Shown: positions 27,864-36,743 of the stretch, in pieces
How positions within the stretch are numbered: the stretch's first letter is position 1
How the letters are laid out: each line of letters begins with the position of its first letter
Assembly: GCF_023715605.1 (NCBI RefSeq)
Contig: NZ_JAMBOL010000005.1
Span: 1 to 64,000 of the forward strand
Length of the DNA stretch: 64,000 nucleotides
Source: Halalkalibacter oceani
GTDB lineage: Bacteria > Bacillota > Bacilli > Bacillales > Bacillaceae_D
Direction of reading: 5' to 3'
Position numbers and translations under genes: made by a program
The notes under the pieces: model-generated
The model's database searches: none
The model's input: the letters and a program-made list of their open reading frames with translations, nothing else
What the model was told of the DNA's origin: nothing

Positions 27864-29399
27864 ATGAATGCAAGAGAGCAGTGGGGAACACGTGCCGGGT
27901 TCATTTTAGCCGCGATTGGATCGGCTGTCGGACTAGGTAACATTTGGCGGTTCCCATATGTAGCGTATGAGAATGGAGGGGGGGCTTTTTTCTTACCGTA
28001 TTTATTTGCACTTCTTACTGCCGGTATTCCGCTCTTAATTATGGAATTTACGCTCGGCCATAAATATCGTGGCTCCGCTCCGTTGTCGTATGCGCGTTTT
28101 ACTAAAAAAGCTGAATGGATCGGCTGGTGGCAGGTCGCGATTTCCTTTGTCATCGCAACGTATTATGCGGTTATTATTGCTTGGGCGATCTCGTATACGT
28201 TTTTCGCGTTTAATCAAAGCTGGGGAGAGGACACGGGCGGCTTCCTGATGGGCGAATATTTACAGCGCGTTGATATCGTTTCGGGAGGAGCGCCTGGGGA
28301 TTTCGGCTCGCTTGTTCCGGGAGTACTTATTCCTCTCATTGTCGTCTGGATTATTACCCTCGGTGTGTTATTTAAAGGGGTTAAGCGCGGGATTGAAGTC
28401 GCGAACCGAATTTTCATTCCGTTGCTCGTTGTAATGTTCTTATTAATTGTTATTCGTGCGGTCACGCTTGAAGGGGCCCTTGACGGCCTAAACGCATTCT
28501 TCAGACCGGACTGGGCGGAAATTATGTCGCCGGGAGTCTGGGTGGCTGCTTATGGCCAAATTTTCTTTAGTTTGTCAATTGCGTTTGCGATTATGATTAC
28601 TTATTCAAGTTATTTGCCGAAGAAAGCCGATATTAACAACAATGCCTTTATTACGGGCTTCAGTAATTCAAGCTTTGAGCTATTAGCAGGGATCGGGGTT
28701 TTTGCCGCGCTCGGCTTTATGGCAAGTGCCTCTGGTACAACAGTTGCTGATGTGGCGGATGCCGGTATCGGACTTGCGTTTGTCGTCTTTCCGGAGATCA
28801 TTAATACGTTCCCGGGGTTTAACGGGTTCTTCGGTGTTCTCTTCTTCGGGTCACTCGTCTTGGCGGGCTTATCCTCGCTCATTTCAATCGTTGAAACGTT
28901 TATTTCCGGTCTTCAGGATAAGTTCCAGATTTCCCGGGCGAAAGCGGTCGCTTTCGGTGGCGGTCTCTCTGCTTTAATTTCTTTACTGTATGCGACACAG
29001 GGAGGTCTGTTCTTCTTAGATGCGGCGGACTACTTTATTAATCAGTTCGGTGTTGCCCTAGCCGGTCTTGTCTCTGTAATTGCCGTAGCATGGTTTGTGA
29101 AAGGCTTGCCGACATTACAAAATCATGCCAATGGCGTTTCCGATTTCCGCACAGGTGCGTGGTGGAAAGTATGTCTTGGTGTCATTACCCCGTTTGTATT
29201 AGGGTATATGTTTATTCAAAACACGGTTATCAACCTGACATCGAATTATGAAGATTACCCGACTTCATTCCTGCTTGTTTCCGGCTGGGGCGTTGCGCTC
29301 GGAGCGATTATTGTCGGCTTTATTTTAGCGGCGTTTAAATGGAAAAAATCAGCTCTTGAGCTTCCGGCAGAGCAATCTGAAAAAGGGGTGGATCAATAA
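27864..29399 (+). CDS. NSS-family Na+-dependent amino-acid-type symporter
   Basis: The 511-residue transporter belongs to the neurotransmitter:sodium symporter (SNF) family. Transmembrane helix 1 carries the Na+/substrate-binding signature AAIGSAVGLGNIWRFPY, and about eleven to twelve hydrophobic segments follow, including FFSLSIAFAIMITYSSYL (TM6) and GLSSLISIVETFISGL (TM8). Bacterial members take up amino acids such as methionine, alanine or tryptophan; the substrate cannot be read from sequence. A strong GAAAGGAG precedes ATG 27864. The stop codon overlaps the start of a 36-residue MetS-like gene, a known arrangement for methionine/alanine NSS transporters. Confidence 0.9.
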   Translation: MNAREQWGTRAGFILAAIGSAVGLGNIWRFPYVAYENGGGAFFLPYLFALLTAGIPLLIMEFTLGHKYRGSAPLSYARFTKKAEWIGWWQVAISFVIATYYAVIIAWAISYTFFAFNQSWGEDTGGFLMGEYLQRVDIVSGGAPGDFGSLVPGVLIPLIVVWIITLGVLFKGVKRGIEVANRIFIPLLVVMFLLIVIRAVTLEGALDGLNAFFRPDWAEIMSPGVWVAAYGQIFFSLSIAFAIMITYSSYLPKKADINNNAFITGFSNSSFELLAGIGVFAALGFMASASGTTVADVADAGIGLAFVVFPEIINTFPGFNGFFGVLFFGSLVLAGLSSLISIVETFISGLQDKFQISRAKAVAFGGGLSALISLLYATQGGLFFLDAADYFINQFGVALAGLVSVIAVAWFVKGLPTLQNHANGVSDFRTGAWWKVCLGVITPFVLGYMFIQNTVINLTSNYEDYPTSFLLVSGWGVALGAIIVGFILAAFKWKKSALELPAEQSEKGVDQ

Positions 29400-29509
29400 T
29401 GAGCGGAAGTGCAATCGTGATGATGATTATCGGGATGGTTGTCATATGGGGCGGAATGGGTCTAAGCATTGCCAACGCCGTCAAAGTAGCGAAAGAGAAA
29501 AAACAATAA
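29399..29509 (+). CDS. metS: MetS-like small subunit of the NSS transporter
   Basis: A 36-residue gene starts in the TAATG overlap with the transporter stop. It has one hydrophobic segment (AIVMMIIGMVVIWGGMGLS) and a basic tail (NAVKVAKEKKQ), matching the MetS family of methionine/alanine importer small subunits known from Corynebacterium MetPS and many Firmicutes. It probably assembles with the preceding transporter in the membrane. It is easily missed because of its size. Confidence 0.78.
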   Translation: MSGSAIVMMIIGMVVIWGGMGLSIANAVKVAKEKKQ

Positions 29510-29546
29510 AAGCTTTAGGCGAAAGGTTGATTTTCACCTTCTGCCC

Positions 29547-29594
29547 AGCCTGTCGACAAAGTCTCGCAAAGCGAGACGATCGACAGGCTTTTTG
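29547..29594 (+). terminator. Terminator after the NSS-metS pair
   Basis: AGCCTGTCGA (29547-29556) pairs with TCGACAGGCT (29580-29589), with an inner GTCTCGC/GCGAGAC helix, followed by TTTT. Confidence 0.92.
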
Positions 29595-29621
29595 GGTATA
29601 AAGGATTTGTCACGATCCAGA

Positions 29622-29674
29622 GCTTCGAATCCGCTCCCGCGAAAGCGAAGACTATTTCAGGAGCGGCGGATTCC
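29622..29674. repeat. Short repeat element with hairpin
   Basis: GAATCCGCTCC (29627-29637) pairs with GGAGCGGCGGATTC (29660-29673). Its 5' end GCTTCGAATCCGCTCCC matches the inverted end of the element at 27396-27540, so the two flank the NSS-metS genes in opposite orientation. Confidence 0.55.
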
Positions 29675-29744
29675 CCTCTTTTCATTTGTTCGGATAGTCA
29701 GATAGAAAATACGTTTGACCAAGCAGCGTTATGTCTACGGTCTG

Positions 29745-29776
29745 GGATGACTCGACGAGCGAGTCATCCTCTTTTT
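29745..29776 (+). terminator. Terminator-like hairpin at the lytH 3' end
   Basis: GGATGACTCG (29745-29754) pairs with CGAGTCATCC (29760-29769), followed by TCTTTTT on the plus strand. It overlaps the lytH stop codon. In the minus direction it lacks a T tract, so it mainly blocks plus-strand read-through into lytH. Confidence 0.6.
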
Positions 29777-30765
29777 AATTTTCGGTAATCCTGTCTTTCC
29801 CATGCCTTTAAATAAGGGTACGGGTCAAACGACCATTCGGTATAGCCGTTATCGCGGTACATGCCGTAATGGAGATGCGGCGGGAATTTCCCTTGAGTTC
29901 CGGGCTTTCCATAGCCGGAGCTTCCGCAATAGCCAATCACATCGCCGGGAGAGACGATGCTGCCGACCTCGACCCCTTTTTCAAAACCGCTTAAATGAGC
30001 GAAGTAATGATAAATATTATCTAAGTCACGGATTCCGATGCGCCAGCCTCCGTATTTATTCCAGCCTAAAATTTCAACTCGGCCATAAGCCGTCGCCCGA
30101 ATTGGCACATTGTAGCCGGCAAAAATGTCGGTTCCCTCGTGAATCCGTCTACCTCCCCAGCCCCGCTTATCTCCCCATGTGTTGCGGTAGCTGTAAGTGG
30201 AACGGATCGGCATCGGAAAAGCATGATCATCAAGGTCAAGAGTTTCAAAATGCTTATACACTTTTGAGTGGCCATCAATGATGTTGACCGATTGCTCACG
30301 CTGATATTTTTCCCATAAGGCAATGCGGAAATCCTGCTCCGCGAAGCCATATCGCTCAAGAAAATGGGCGAGTGTATAAAGCACATCTTCATCATTTGTC
30401 CGTTCCGCCAGGCCATCGCCGTCCCCATCAAGTCCGACTCCGCCGAACAACTGGATGGAAAGTGGGTTCGTATCAGCCGGATCCGGGTTAAGCGGTCCGG
30501 CCCATTCTTCCTCTGTATAGAAAATCGATATGACCCCTTCTTCACGCGGCCGGTTTTTCAATGTCCGGCGCAAGCCGCGCTCAAACGTATCGACCGCGGC
30601 CAAATAGTGCCAGGGAATGCTCGTCAGCGCTTCTGCTTTCTGATAAAGCTCCATTCTTTTCTCGTATTTTTGCTCAGCTGTTAATTCATCTTTCGTCTCG
30701 GCTGAAACAGGAGAAGAAAGCATGAGACAAGAGACAATAAGGGATAATAGGGCTAACTGCTTCAT
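29764..30765 (-). CDS. lytH: Sporulation peptidoglycan endopeptidase LytH (YunA)
   Basis: The 333-residue protein has a signal peptide (cleavage after SPVSA, about residue 22), a helical N-terminal half with a lysozyme-like stretch (IPWHYLAAVDTFERG) and a C-terminal M23 metallopeptidase domain. Zinc ligands are in GRRIHEGTDIF and HLHYGMY. In B. subtilis, LytH is an L-Ala-D-Glu endopeptidase that leaves single L-Ala side chains in spore cortex and is SigK-dependent. The RBS GAAAGGAG lies about 12 bases before ATG 30765. The gene is divergent from lipA, as in B. subtilis. Confidence 0.9.
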   Translation of the reverse strand: MKQLALLSLIVSCLMLSSPVSAETKDELTAEQKYEKRMELYQKAEALTSIPWHYLAAVDTFERGLRRTLKNRPREEGVISIFYTEEEWAGPLNPDPADTNPLSIQLFGGVGLDGDGDGLAERTNDEDVLYTLAHFLERYGFAEQDFRIALWEKYQREQSVNIIDGHSKVYKHFETLDLDDHAFPMPIRSTYSYRNTWGDKRGWGGRRIHEGTDIFAGYNVPIRATAYGRVEILGWNKYGGWRIGIRDLDNIYHYFAHLSGFEKGVEVGSIVSPGDVIGYCGSSGYGKPGTQGKFPPHLHYGMYRDNGYTEWSFDPYPYLKAWERQDYRKLKRG

Positions 30766-30953
30766 GCTGCTGTCTGCTCCTTTCCTGGAATAAGTATAAC
30801 GATCAGATTTTTTCTGTCACCTTGTAGTGTGAGGTAAAGGCGCCCAAAAGATTGGTGTGAATCATTGGAAATTGAAGCGGCTGTTTGGTCATTTTGTTTG
30901 AATCATGATAAAGTAGAGAAAGAATACAAGCAATGCTGGATGGAGTGAACGAA

Positions 30954-31880
30954 ATGGCAAAAAAAGAAGAACATCTTCGCAAGCCGGATTGGCTTAAAAT
31001 TAAACTAAATACAAATGAATCCTATACAGGCTTGAAAAAAATGATGAGAGAGAAAAATTTACATACAGTCTGTGAAGAAGCGCGTTGTCCAAACATTCAT
31101 GAATGCTGGGCTGTCCGCAAAACAGCGACCTTCATGATTTTAGGAGATGTGTGTACGAGAGCCTGCCGCTTTTGCGCTGTGAAAACCGGCTTGCCGAATG
31201 AGCTTGATTTGCAGGAACCGGAACGCGTTGCCGATTCTGTTGAAACGATGGGCTTGAAGCATGTCGTCATCACGGCTGTAGCCAGAGATGATTTAAAGGA
31301 TGGCGGGGCCGGGGTTTTTGCGGAAACAGTCCGGGCGATCAGAAGACGAAATCCTTTCTGTACGATTGAAGTACTCCCATCTGATATGCTTGGGGGCTAT
31401 GACAATTTAAAAACGCTGATGGATGCCCGTCCTAATATCATGAACCATAATATTGAGACGGTAAAACGGCTGACTCCACGAGTGAGAGCACGGGCGACAT
31501 ATGAGCGCTCTTTAGAGTTTCTGCGCCGTGCGAAAGAAATGCATCCTGACATTCCGACTAAGTCAAGCTTAATGATCGGGCTTGGTGAAACGAAGGAAGA
31601 AATTATTGAAACGATGGACGATCTAAGAGCGGTTGATGTAGATATTATGACAATCGGTCAGTACCTTCAGCCGACAAAGAAACATTTGAAGGTGCAAAAG
31701 TATTATCATCCGGATGAATTTGCCGAGTTAAAGGAAATCGCCTTAAGCAAGGGCTTCAGCCATTGTGAAGCCGGACCTTTAGTGCGTTCTTCTTACCATG
31801 CGGATGAGCAGGTAAATGAAGCGCAGGTTCGTGCGGAAGCGGTCAAGGCTGCGCAAAAAGAAGACGTGACAAGTCGATAA
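30954..31880 (+). CDS. lipA: Lipoyl synthase LipA
   Basis: The 308-residue radical-SAM enzyme inserts two sulfurs into octanoyl groups to make lipoate. The radical-SAM cluster motif CTRACRFC (CxxxCxxC) is near residue 66; the auxiliary, sacrificial cluster motif [12 protein letters not shown] is near residue 39; a C-terminal SSYHADEQ stretch carries the conserved RSSY serine. GGAG at 30942-30945 favours ATG 30954 over the in-frame ATG 30933. It depends on the Suf system encoded in the same window. Confidence 0.96.
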   Translation: MAKKEEHLRKPDWLKIKLNTNESYTGLKKMMREKNLHTVCEEARCPNIHECWAVRKTATFMILGDVCTRACRFCAVKTGLPNELDLQEPERVADSVETMGLKHVVITAVARDDLKDGGAGVFAETVRAIRRRNPFCTIEVLPSDMLGGYDNLKTLMDARPNIMNHNIETVKRLTPRVRARATYERSLEFLRRAKEMHPDIPTKSSLMIGLGETKEEIIETMDDLRAVDVDIMTIGQYLQPTKKHLKVQKYYHPDEFAELKEIALSKGFSHCEAGPLVRSSYHADEQVNEAQVRAEAVKAAQKEDVTSR

Positions 31881-31890
31881 CGTCATTTTT

Positions 31891-31940
31891 AGAGGCTGGA
31901 ACAAAAGGTTGTTTTTTTACCTTTTGCCAGCCTCTCTTCA
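31891..31940 (+). terminator. Terminator of lipA
   Basis: AGAGGCTGG (31891-31899) pairs with CCAGCCTCT (31927-31935), with inner AAAAGGT/ACCTTTT. It sits between two convergent genes. Confidence 0.85.
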
Positions 31941-31945
31941 TTCTA

Positions 31946-32587
31946 TTAGCGCGAGCGGTTGTCATGATTTAGGAGACGTTGCTGCTTTTGCTCCATTATT
32001 TCGAGATTTTCGTCATCTTGTTCATCATAGGCTCCCTGCGGCGATTGCTTCATTTCTTCAATTGTTTCGCGTAACGTGTCGGCGTCCGGCAGCGCTGAAG
32101 TTCGATTTTGAAAACGTTCAATCTCCTGGAAGTGTTCATGATTGTCTGAAATAAAGACTTCATAATAGCGTGGTACTATAGACACCGCGCTCCGCTTCAC
32201 TTGATCAGCTACATATTCACGATGATCATCATCCTCGAGATTATAAGTGACAAGAACATATTTATCGGTGACAAGGGTCGCCGCTTCGTCAACAGCTTGA
32301 TTTGTCAGAACGATACGTGTAACAGCATCGGCCAGTTGATTGCGATCAAACATCGGCACGGCCTGCTGCGCGGAGTTACGCGATTGTACCTGCTGGCGTT
32401 GAAAGCGAGTATAGCCATACTGCGTCTCGTTTGGTGTCTGATGCTGGTTTTGATGCAAAGCAAACGGACCGTTGGCCTGCCGGTTGGACTGGATCATCTG
32501 CCCTGTCTGCCCTTGTTGATCGGTTTGGCAGCCTGTTACGAGCATCAAACCGGCCAGTCCACCTAGTAACAGTGATTTTTTTATCAT
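31946..32587 (-). CDS. yutC: YhcN/YlaJ-family sporulation lipoprotein YutC
   Basis: The 213-residue lipoprotein has a short signal peptide with lipobox LMLVTGC (Cys about 20), a Gln/Asn-rich linker, and a YhcN/YlaJ-like domain: DAVTRIVLTNQAVDEAATLVTDKYVLVTYNLED and VPRYYEVFISDN. Family members are found in spores and spore membranes. AAAGGAGGTGGGAAG directly before ATG 32587 decides the start; the frame runs further upstream without an RBS. It is divergent from yutD. Confidence 0.87.
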   Translation of the reverse strand: MIKKSLLLGGLAGLMLVTGCQTDQQGQTGQMIQSNRQANGPFALHQNQHQTPNETQYGYTRFQRQQVQSRNSAQQAVPMFDRNQLADAVTRIVLTNQAVDEAATLVTDKYVLVTYNLEDDDHREYVADQVKRSAVSIVPRYYEVFISDNHEHFQEIERFQNRTSALPDADTLRETIEEMKQSPQGAYDEQDDENLEIMEQKQQRLLNHDNRSR

Positions 32588-32721
32588 CTTCCCACCTCCT
32601 TTACCTTCAGATTGACCAAAAGTGAATCGTTTTACAGCTAGTAAATGATGGAGAAGGAGAAGCTGTTGGGAAGCGAAACATGTGTTATAATAAGGGCAAC
32701 TAAAAGAACGAGGTGAGCCCA

Positions 32722-33000
32722 ATGGTTCGCATTCACGGGATGCAATATGAAGTGATGGAAGATGTGAAAAATGGCTGGGACGAAGAGGCGTTTAAAGCCC
32801 GCTTTAGCGAGGTGCTTAATAAATATGACTATATCGTAGGCGACTGGGGCTATAATCAGCTGAGGCTGCGCGGCTTTTTTGAGGACAGGCATAAGAAGTC
32901 CACCTATGATACAAAAATAAGCACGCTGCCTGATTATTTGTATGAGTATTGCAACTTCGGCTGCGCGTATTTCGTTCTTAAACGAATCAAGGAAAAATAG
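32722..33000 (+). CDS. yutD: YutD family protein (DUF1027)
   Basis: A 92-residue soluble protein matching YutD: DYIVGDWGYNQLRLRGFF, STYDTKISTLPDYLYEYCNFGCAYFVLKRI. The C-terminal Cys-rich stretch CNFGC is conserved. Function is unknown. GAGGTGAG at 32710-32717 fits ATG 32722; GTG 32713 overlaps it. Confidence 0.88.
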   Translation: MVRIHGMQYEVMEDVKNGWDEEAFKARFSEVLNKYDYIVGDWGYNQLRLRGFFEDRHKKSTYDTKISTLPDYLYEYCNFGCAYFVLKRIKEK

Positions 33001-33050
33001 AAAGAGGACATCTCAAAGGCTGTAATTCCCTTTGAGATGTCCTCTTTAAA
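33001..33050. terminator. Bidirectional terminator between yutD and the DUF3055 gene
   Basis: AAAGAGGACATCTCAAAGG (33001-33019) pairs with CCTTTGAGATGTCCTCTTT (33029-33047), a 19-bp stem with A and T runs on both sides. Confidence 0.88.
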
Positions 33051-33093
33051 CAATGAGCGGAACCGCCACGGGTCTGTAAAAGTTGCGGCCTTT

Positions 33094-33360
33094 TTAGACG
33101 ACTTCTCTGAGAAAGTCGCGCAGCTCTTCAGCTTCTTCCGCAGACAGGCGATAAGCATGCTCCAAGTAGCCTTCTTCGTCTAAATCATCCTGTCCGATGA
33201 TCGCAAAACGGTTGGATTGGACGTCAAGCACCAATTGCTTGCCATAATAGCGTGACGAAGAAATAATCGCTAAATCAAAACGTTGATGATCGCCCATAAA
33301 GCTGACAAATCTTGTTTTCGTATCTTCGGTCTCGTCATACAAATAAAAACGTTCAGACAT
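33094..33360 (-). CDS. DUF3055-like small protein
   Basis: An 88-residue acidic, cytosolic protein with ETEDTKTRFVSFMGDHQRFDLAI and SNRFAIIGQDDLDEEGYLEHAY, matching my memory of DUF3055 proteins of Bacillales. Function is unknown. GAAAGGAGC lies just before ATG 33360. It follows glpX on the same strand after 24 bases and is probably cotranscribed with it. Confidence 0.8.
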   Translation of the reverse strand: MSERFYLYDETEDTKTRFVSFMGDHQRFDLAIISSSRYYGKQLVLDVQSNRFAIIGQDDLDEEGYLEHAYRLSAEEAEELRDFLREVV

Positions 33361-33384
33361 ACGGCGCAGCTCCTTTCGCGGTGC

Positions 33385-34356
33385 TTATTTGTTCATGGAA
33401 AGATGAGGCTTATGGTTAAGGTGATGGTGGGTTTTAATATAGCGGACGGTTCTCGTCTTGGCCCGCATCACAATCGAATCGGTTTCCGCCAGGTCGCCAC
33501 CAAGAAAACGGACGCCCTCGACAAGCTCGCCGGAAGAGACACCGGTCGCCGCAAAAATCGCGTCATCGCCGCGTACCATATCGTTCAGTGTTAGCACTTT
33601 TAACGGATCTTCGAGACCCATCTTTTTACAGCGGGCAAGCTCCTCATCATTCATCGGTACAAGGCGGGCCTGCATATCGCCGCCGAGCGCCTTGATCGCC
33701 GCGGCTGAAATCACACCCTCCGGCGCCCCGCCCGTACCAACGAAAAGGTCAACTCCGGTTTGCGGCAAGGCTGTCGCGATCGCCGCGCCGACATCACCGT
33801 CTCCAAACAATTTCACGCGGGCTCCCTTTTCTCTGACGCGCTCAATCAATTGCTGGTGGCGTTCCCGTTCCTGAATAATGACCGTAACATCCTGGACGCG
33901 CTTACGCGTCATCTTCGCGACGATGTCGATTGTTTTTTCAATCGGGTCATCGAGTCTGATTAATCCTGCCGCTTCCGGACCGACGGCGATCTTTTCCATG
34001 TACATATCAGGTGCGTGAAGCAGGGTATCTTTATCGGCGACGGCGATTACGGCCATCGCATTAGGATGACCTTTGGCGACGATGTTCGTGCCTTCAAGCG
34101 GGTCGACGGCAATATCGACTTCAGGGCCATGGCCGCTTCCAACTTCTTCTCCTATGTAAAGCATTGGAGCTTCATCTAATTCTCCTTCTCCAATGACAAC
34201 TGTCCCTTTGCAGTTAACAGAGTCAAACATGGTTCTCATTGCTGTTGTAGCAGCATCATCTGCTTCATTTTTTTTACCGCGTCCCATCCACTGCGAAGAA
34301 GCAAGCGCCGCTGCTTCCGTGACGCGGACGATTTCCAATGCAAGTTCTCGATCCAT
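33385..34356 (-). CDS. glpX: Class II fructose-1,6-bisphosphatase GlpX
   Basis: The 323-residue enzyme hydrolyses fructose 1,6-bisphosphate in gluconeogenesis. Conserved metal and substrate segments are [40 protein letters not shown] and [23 protein letters not shown] lies about 6 bases before ATG 34356, preferred over the in-frame TTG 34371. It is divergent from yutE and heads a two-gene unit with the DUF3055 gene. Confidence 0.95.
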   Translation of the reverse strand: MDRELALEIVRVTEAAALASSQWMGRGKKNEADDAATTAMRTMFDSVNCKGTVVIGEGELDEAPMLYIGEEVGSGHGPEVDIAVDPLEGTNIVAKGHPNAMAVIAVADKDTLLHAPDMYMEKIAVGPEAAGLIRLDDPIEKTIDIVAKMTRKRVQDVTVIIQERERHQQLIERVREKGARVKLFGDGDVGAAIATALPQTGVDLFVGTGGAPEGVISAAAIKALGGDMQARLVPMNDEELARCKKMGLEDPLKVLTLNDMVRGDDAIFAATGVSSGELVEGVRFLGGDLAETDSIVMRAKTRTVRYIKTHHHLNHKPHLSMNK

Positions 34357-34529
34357 TTGAATGTCCCCCAATGTTGTATACTATCGCTGTACTCTGTAAA
34401 ATGAACTAAGGTACATCCTTTATCATAGCAAAAGCCAAGCCGAGAAGAAACCATTCTCGCACAATTAAGGTCACACTTTTTAAACGATGGCCGTTGAATA
34501 TGACATACTAATGAAAGGTGGAAACGGGA

Positions 34530-34985
34530 GTGTATTTTGTGGATCGCGAAAAGATTGAACGGACCCTCGCCTATATGGAAACGATATCTGAACGCTTCGT
34601 GCCGCCCATGGAGCCGCAAAATGAGCTGGAACGGTTAGCGCTCGAACGGGTCGCTTCAGTCCTGATTGAAGCAATTATCGACGTTGGCAACAGCATGATC
34701 GACGGTTTTATTATGAGAGATCCGGGGGGGTATACGGACATCATTGATATTCTGGAGGATGAAAAGGTGATTGGAGCGGAGCAGGCAGCCTCCTTAAAAG
34801 AGCTGATCCAGCTGCGAAAACAGCTTGTGCAGGAGTATGTTTCTGTCAATATTGCCGAAGTAATCGAGGTGATGACGAAAAGCGAGGCAGCCCTTCATGC
34901 TTTCCCAAAAGATGTTCGGCGCTATTTAGTGGAGGAGCTCGGCCCTGTATCTGCGTTTTTACCTGATAAGCAGACAGAGTTGTAG
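34530..34985 (+). CDS. yutE: DUF86/HepT-like protein YutE
   Basis: The 151-residue helical protein matches YutE (DUF86, HepT-like fold): YFVDREKIERTLAYME, IEAIIDVGNSMIDGFIMRDPGGYTDIIDILEDEKVI, and ELGPVSAFLPD. HepT proteins are RNase or AMP-modified toxins paired with MntA nucleotidyltransferases, but no mntA lies next to it and the RX4HXY toxin motif is not visible, so a housekeeping role is likelier. GTG 34530 is chosen: AAAGGTGG at 34514-34521 is well placed and the protein then begins MYFVDR like its relatives. Confidence 0.82.
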   Translation: MYFVDREKIERTLAYMETISERFVPPMEPQNELERLALERVASVLIEAIIDVGNSMIDGFIMRDPGGYTDIIDILEDEKVIGAEQAASLKELIQLRKQLVQEYVSVNIAEVIEVMTKSEAALHAFPKDVRRYLVEELGPVSAFLPDKQTEL

Positions 34986-35094
34986 ATTTTACAATCGAGT
35001 GATCATCGCCTACAATAGAGGCTGAGCCCCTTTTGCTTTGGATAAAGGAAGGATTGGTCTTCTAAGACTGTAAATAATAAAGGTGGTGGTTGTC

Positions 35095-35724
35095 TTGGGG
35101 AAAGAGACGAGCTCACGTCAAATCATCTTAACGATGTTAAAACGAAACCAAGAACAAACCGTAGCAGATTTAGCCGCTGAGTTAGGTGTAACTGAAATGG
35201 CGGTGCGAAGACATCTGCAAGGACTGGAAAAGGATGGTTTGATCCAGGCCCGCATTGAACGACAGGCGATGGGCAGACCAACTAATAAATATTCGTTGAC
35301 AAAAGCAGGAGATGAATGCTTTCCGCGAAATTACGGCGAGCTTTCACTTGGCATTTTGCAGGATCTTGAAAAGATAAGCGGACTGGAAGTTGTTGATCAA
35401 TTGTTTGAGCAACGACGAAATCGGCTTGAACAGCAATATGGGCCGGAAATATCCGGTTCGTTTGCGGAACGGGTGGCCGCGTTAGCACGCATTCAGACTG
35501 AAAATGGCTATATGGTTGATTATCAGGAGCTGGAGGATGGCTCTTATGAGTTCAAGGAATACAACTGTCCGATCGCCAAAGTAGCGAAGGAATACCCGGT
35601 TGCTTGCAAATGTGAACATCAATTGTTTCAGAAACTGCTTGGAACGGAGCATGTTGAACAAAAAACATGCATTGCCAAGGGCAAGACGAGCTGCTGCACG
35701 TATAAGCTGAAGGAACGCTCATAA
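35095..35724 (+). CDS. SufR-like winged-helix regulator with C-terminal cysteines
   Basis: The 209-residue protein has an N-terminal winged helix (TVADLAAELGVTEMAVRRHLQGLEKDGLI) with GRPTNKYSLTKAG wing, and a C-terminal domain with cysteines in CPIAKVAKEYPVACKC, KTCIAKG and SCC. This layout matches SufR-type regulators, which sense Fe-S clusters and control suf genes. The ligand and targets here are inferred. TTG 35095 follows AAAGGTGGTGG at 35079-35089. It is about 30 kb from the sufCDSUB operon in this window. Confidence 0.78.
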   Translation: MGKETSSRQIILTMLKRNQEQTVADLAAELGVTEMAVRRHLQGLEKDGLIQARIERQAMGRPTNKYSLTKAGDECFPRNYGELSLGILQDLEKISGLEVVDQLFEQRRNRLEQQYGPEISGSFAERVAALARIQTENGYMVDYQELEDGSYEFKEYNCPIAKVAKEYPVACKCEHQLFQKLLGTEHVEQKTCIAKGKTSCCTYKLKERS

Positions 35725-35781
35725 AAGCGGCAGGCGTTGCAAAGGGAAGAAACGATTGAAGCGTCTGACCTGTTGCTTCAT

Positions 35782-35835
35782 GAGCCTGGGAAAAGGGTAT
35801 GATGAATACCAACCTTTTGCCCCAGGCTCTATTTC
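35782..35835 (+). terminator. Terminator before yutF
   Basis: GAGCCTGGG (35782-35790) pairs with CCCAGGCTC (35820-35829), with inner AAAAGG/CCTTTT and GGTAT/ATACC helices, then ATTTCTG. It ends the regulator transcript. Confidence 0.75.
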
Positions 35836-35854
35836 TGTTAAAGGGGAGAAGGGC

Positions 35855-36622
35855 ATGAAACACTATAAAGGCTATTTAATTGATCTCGACGGCACGATTT
35901 ACCGCGGCAGGGAGGCGATTCCGGAAGCGGTCTCCTTTGTGAAGGAATTGGAGAAAAAGCAGCTGCCTTATTTATTTGTTACGAACAATTCAACAAAGCG
36001 TCCTGAGCAGGTAGCCGAGCTTCTGCGGACAATGGACGTTCCGGCAACGACGGAGCATGTGTTTACGACGAGCATGGCAACAGCGAGCTATCTTTCCGAG
36101 CTGAAGCGAGAGGCGAGAATCTATATGATTGGCGAAGAGGGCTTGCGCTCTGCTTTGATGGAGGAAGGGCATCTTCTCGTGGAAGAGGAGCCTGACTATG
36201 TCGTGATCGGCCTTGACCGCAACATTACATACGAAAAATTAGCAAAGGCCGCCCTGCATGTCCGCGCAGGGGCGTCCTTTATTGCGACAAATGGTGATGT
36301 CGCCTTACCGACGGAACGCGGACTCGTACCGGGGAATGGTTCACTTGTATCCGTCGTCGCTCTGTCAACAGGAGTGAAGCCGGTTTTTATCGGCAAACCG
36401 GAGGCGATCATCATCGAGCAGGCTTTAGACGTACTAGGCACAAGCAAGGCTGAGACGGTGATGGTCGGTGATAATTATCACACCGACATTCTCGCCGGCA
36501 TTCGGGCTGGAATGGATACGCTGCTCGTTTACACCGGGGTGTCAACGAAAGAAGAGATCGCCCAGGTGAAAGAGAAACCGACAAGCGCCATCGGCTCCCT
36601 CGCCGAATGGATGGTGATGTAA
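35855..36622 (+). CDS. yutF: HAD-superfamily IIA phosphatase YutF (NagD-like)
   Basis: The 255-residue phosphatase has the four HAD motifs: nucleophile YLIDLDGTIYRG, motif II VTNNSTKRP, the Lys of IGKPEAIIIEQA, and GDNYHTDILAGI. The large cap domain (residues about 85-180) marks the NagD/AraL subgroup, which acts on sugar phosphates or nucleotides. GGGGAGAAGGG before ATG 35855 decides the start. It is convergent with yutG. Confidence 0.9.
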   Translation: MKHYKGYLIDLDGTIYRGREAIPEAVSFVKELEKKQLPYLFVTNNSTKRPEQVAELLRTMDVPATTEHVFTTSMATASYLSELKREARIYMIGEEGLRSALMEEGHLLVEEEPDYVVIGLDRNITYEKLAKAALHVRAGASFIATNGDVALPTERGLVPGNGSLVSVVALSTGVKPVFIGKPEAIIIEQALDVLGTSKAETVMVGDNYHTDILAGIRAGMDTLLVYTGVSTKEEIAQVKEKPTSAIGSLAEWMVM

Positions 36623-36640
36623 GCAGCTTTTGGCGGGGCC

Positions 36641-36680
36641 AGGGGCAAAAGATGAAAGCTTGCTGTTCACCCTTTGCCCT
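36641..36680. terminator. Hairpin between convergent yutF and yutG
   Basis: AGGGGCAAAAG (36641-36651) pairs with CTTTGCCCT (36672-36680) with one bulge. No T tract follows, so its strength as a terminator is doubtful. Confidence 0.35.
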
Positions 36681-36743
36681 AGCGCGGCTTCTGCCCGTTT
36701 ACCGCTCTTTTCTCGCCCGACCCCGGTTTGACTGAGTTTTTTG

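Noticed and set aside
34530-34985. YutE as the toxin of a HepT-MntA toxin-antitoxin pair
   Set aside because: No nucleotidyltransferase partner gene lies next to it, and the RX4HXY toxin motif is not visible; the context is conserved housekeeping synteny.
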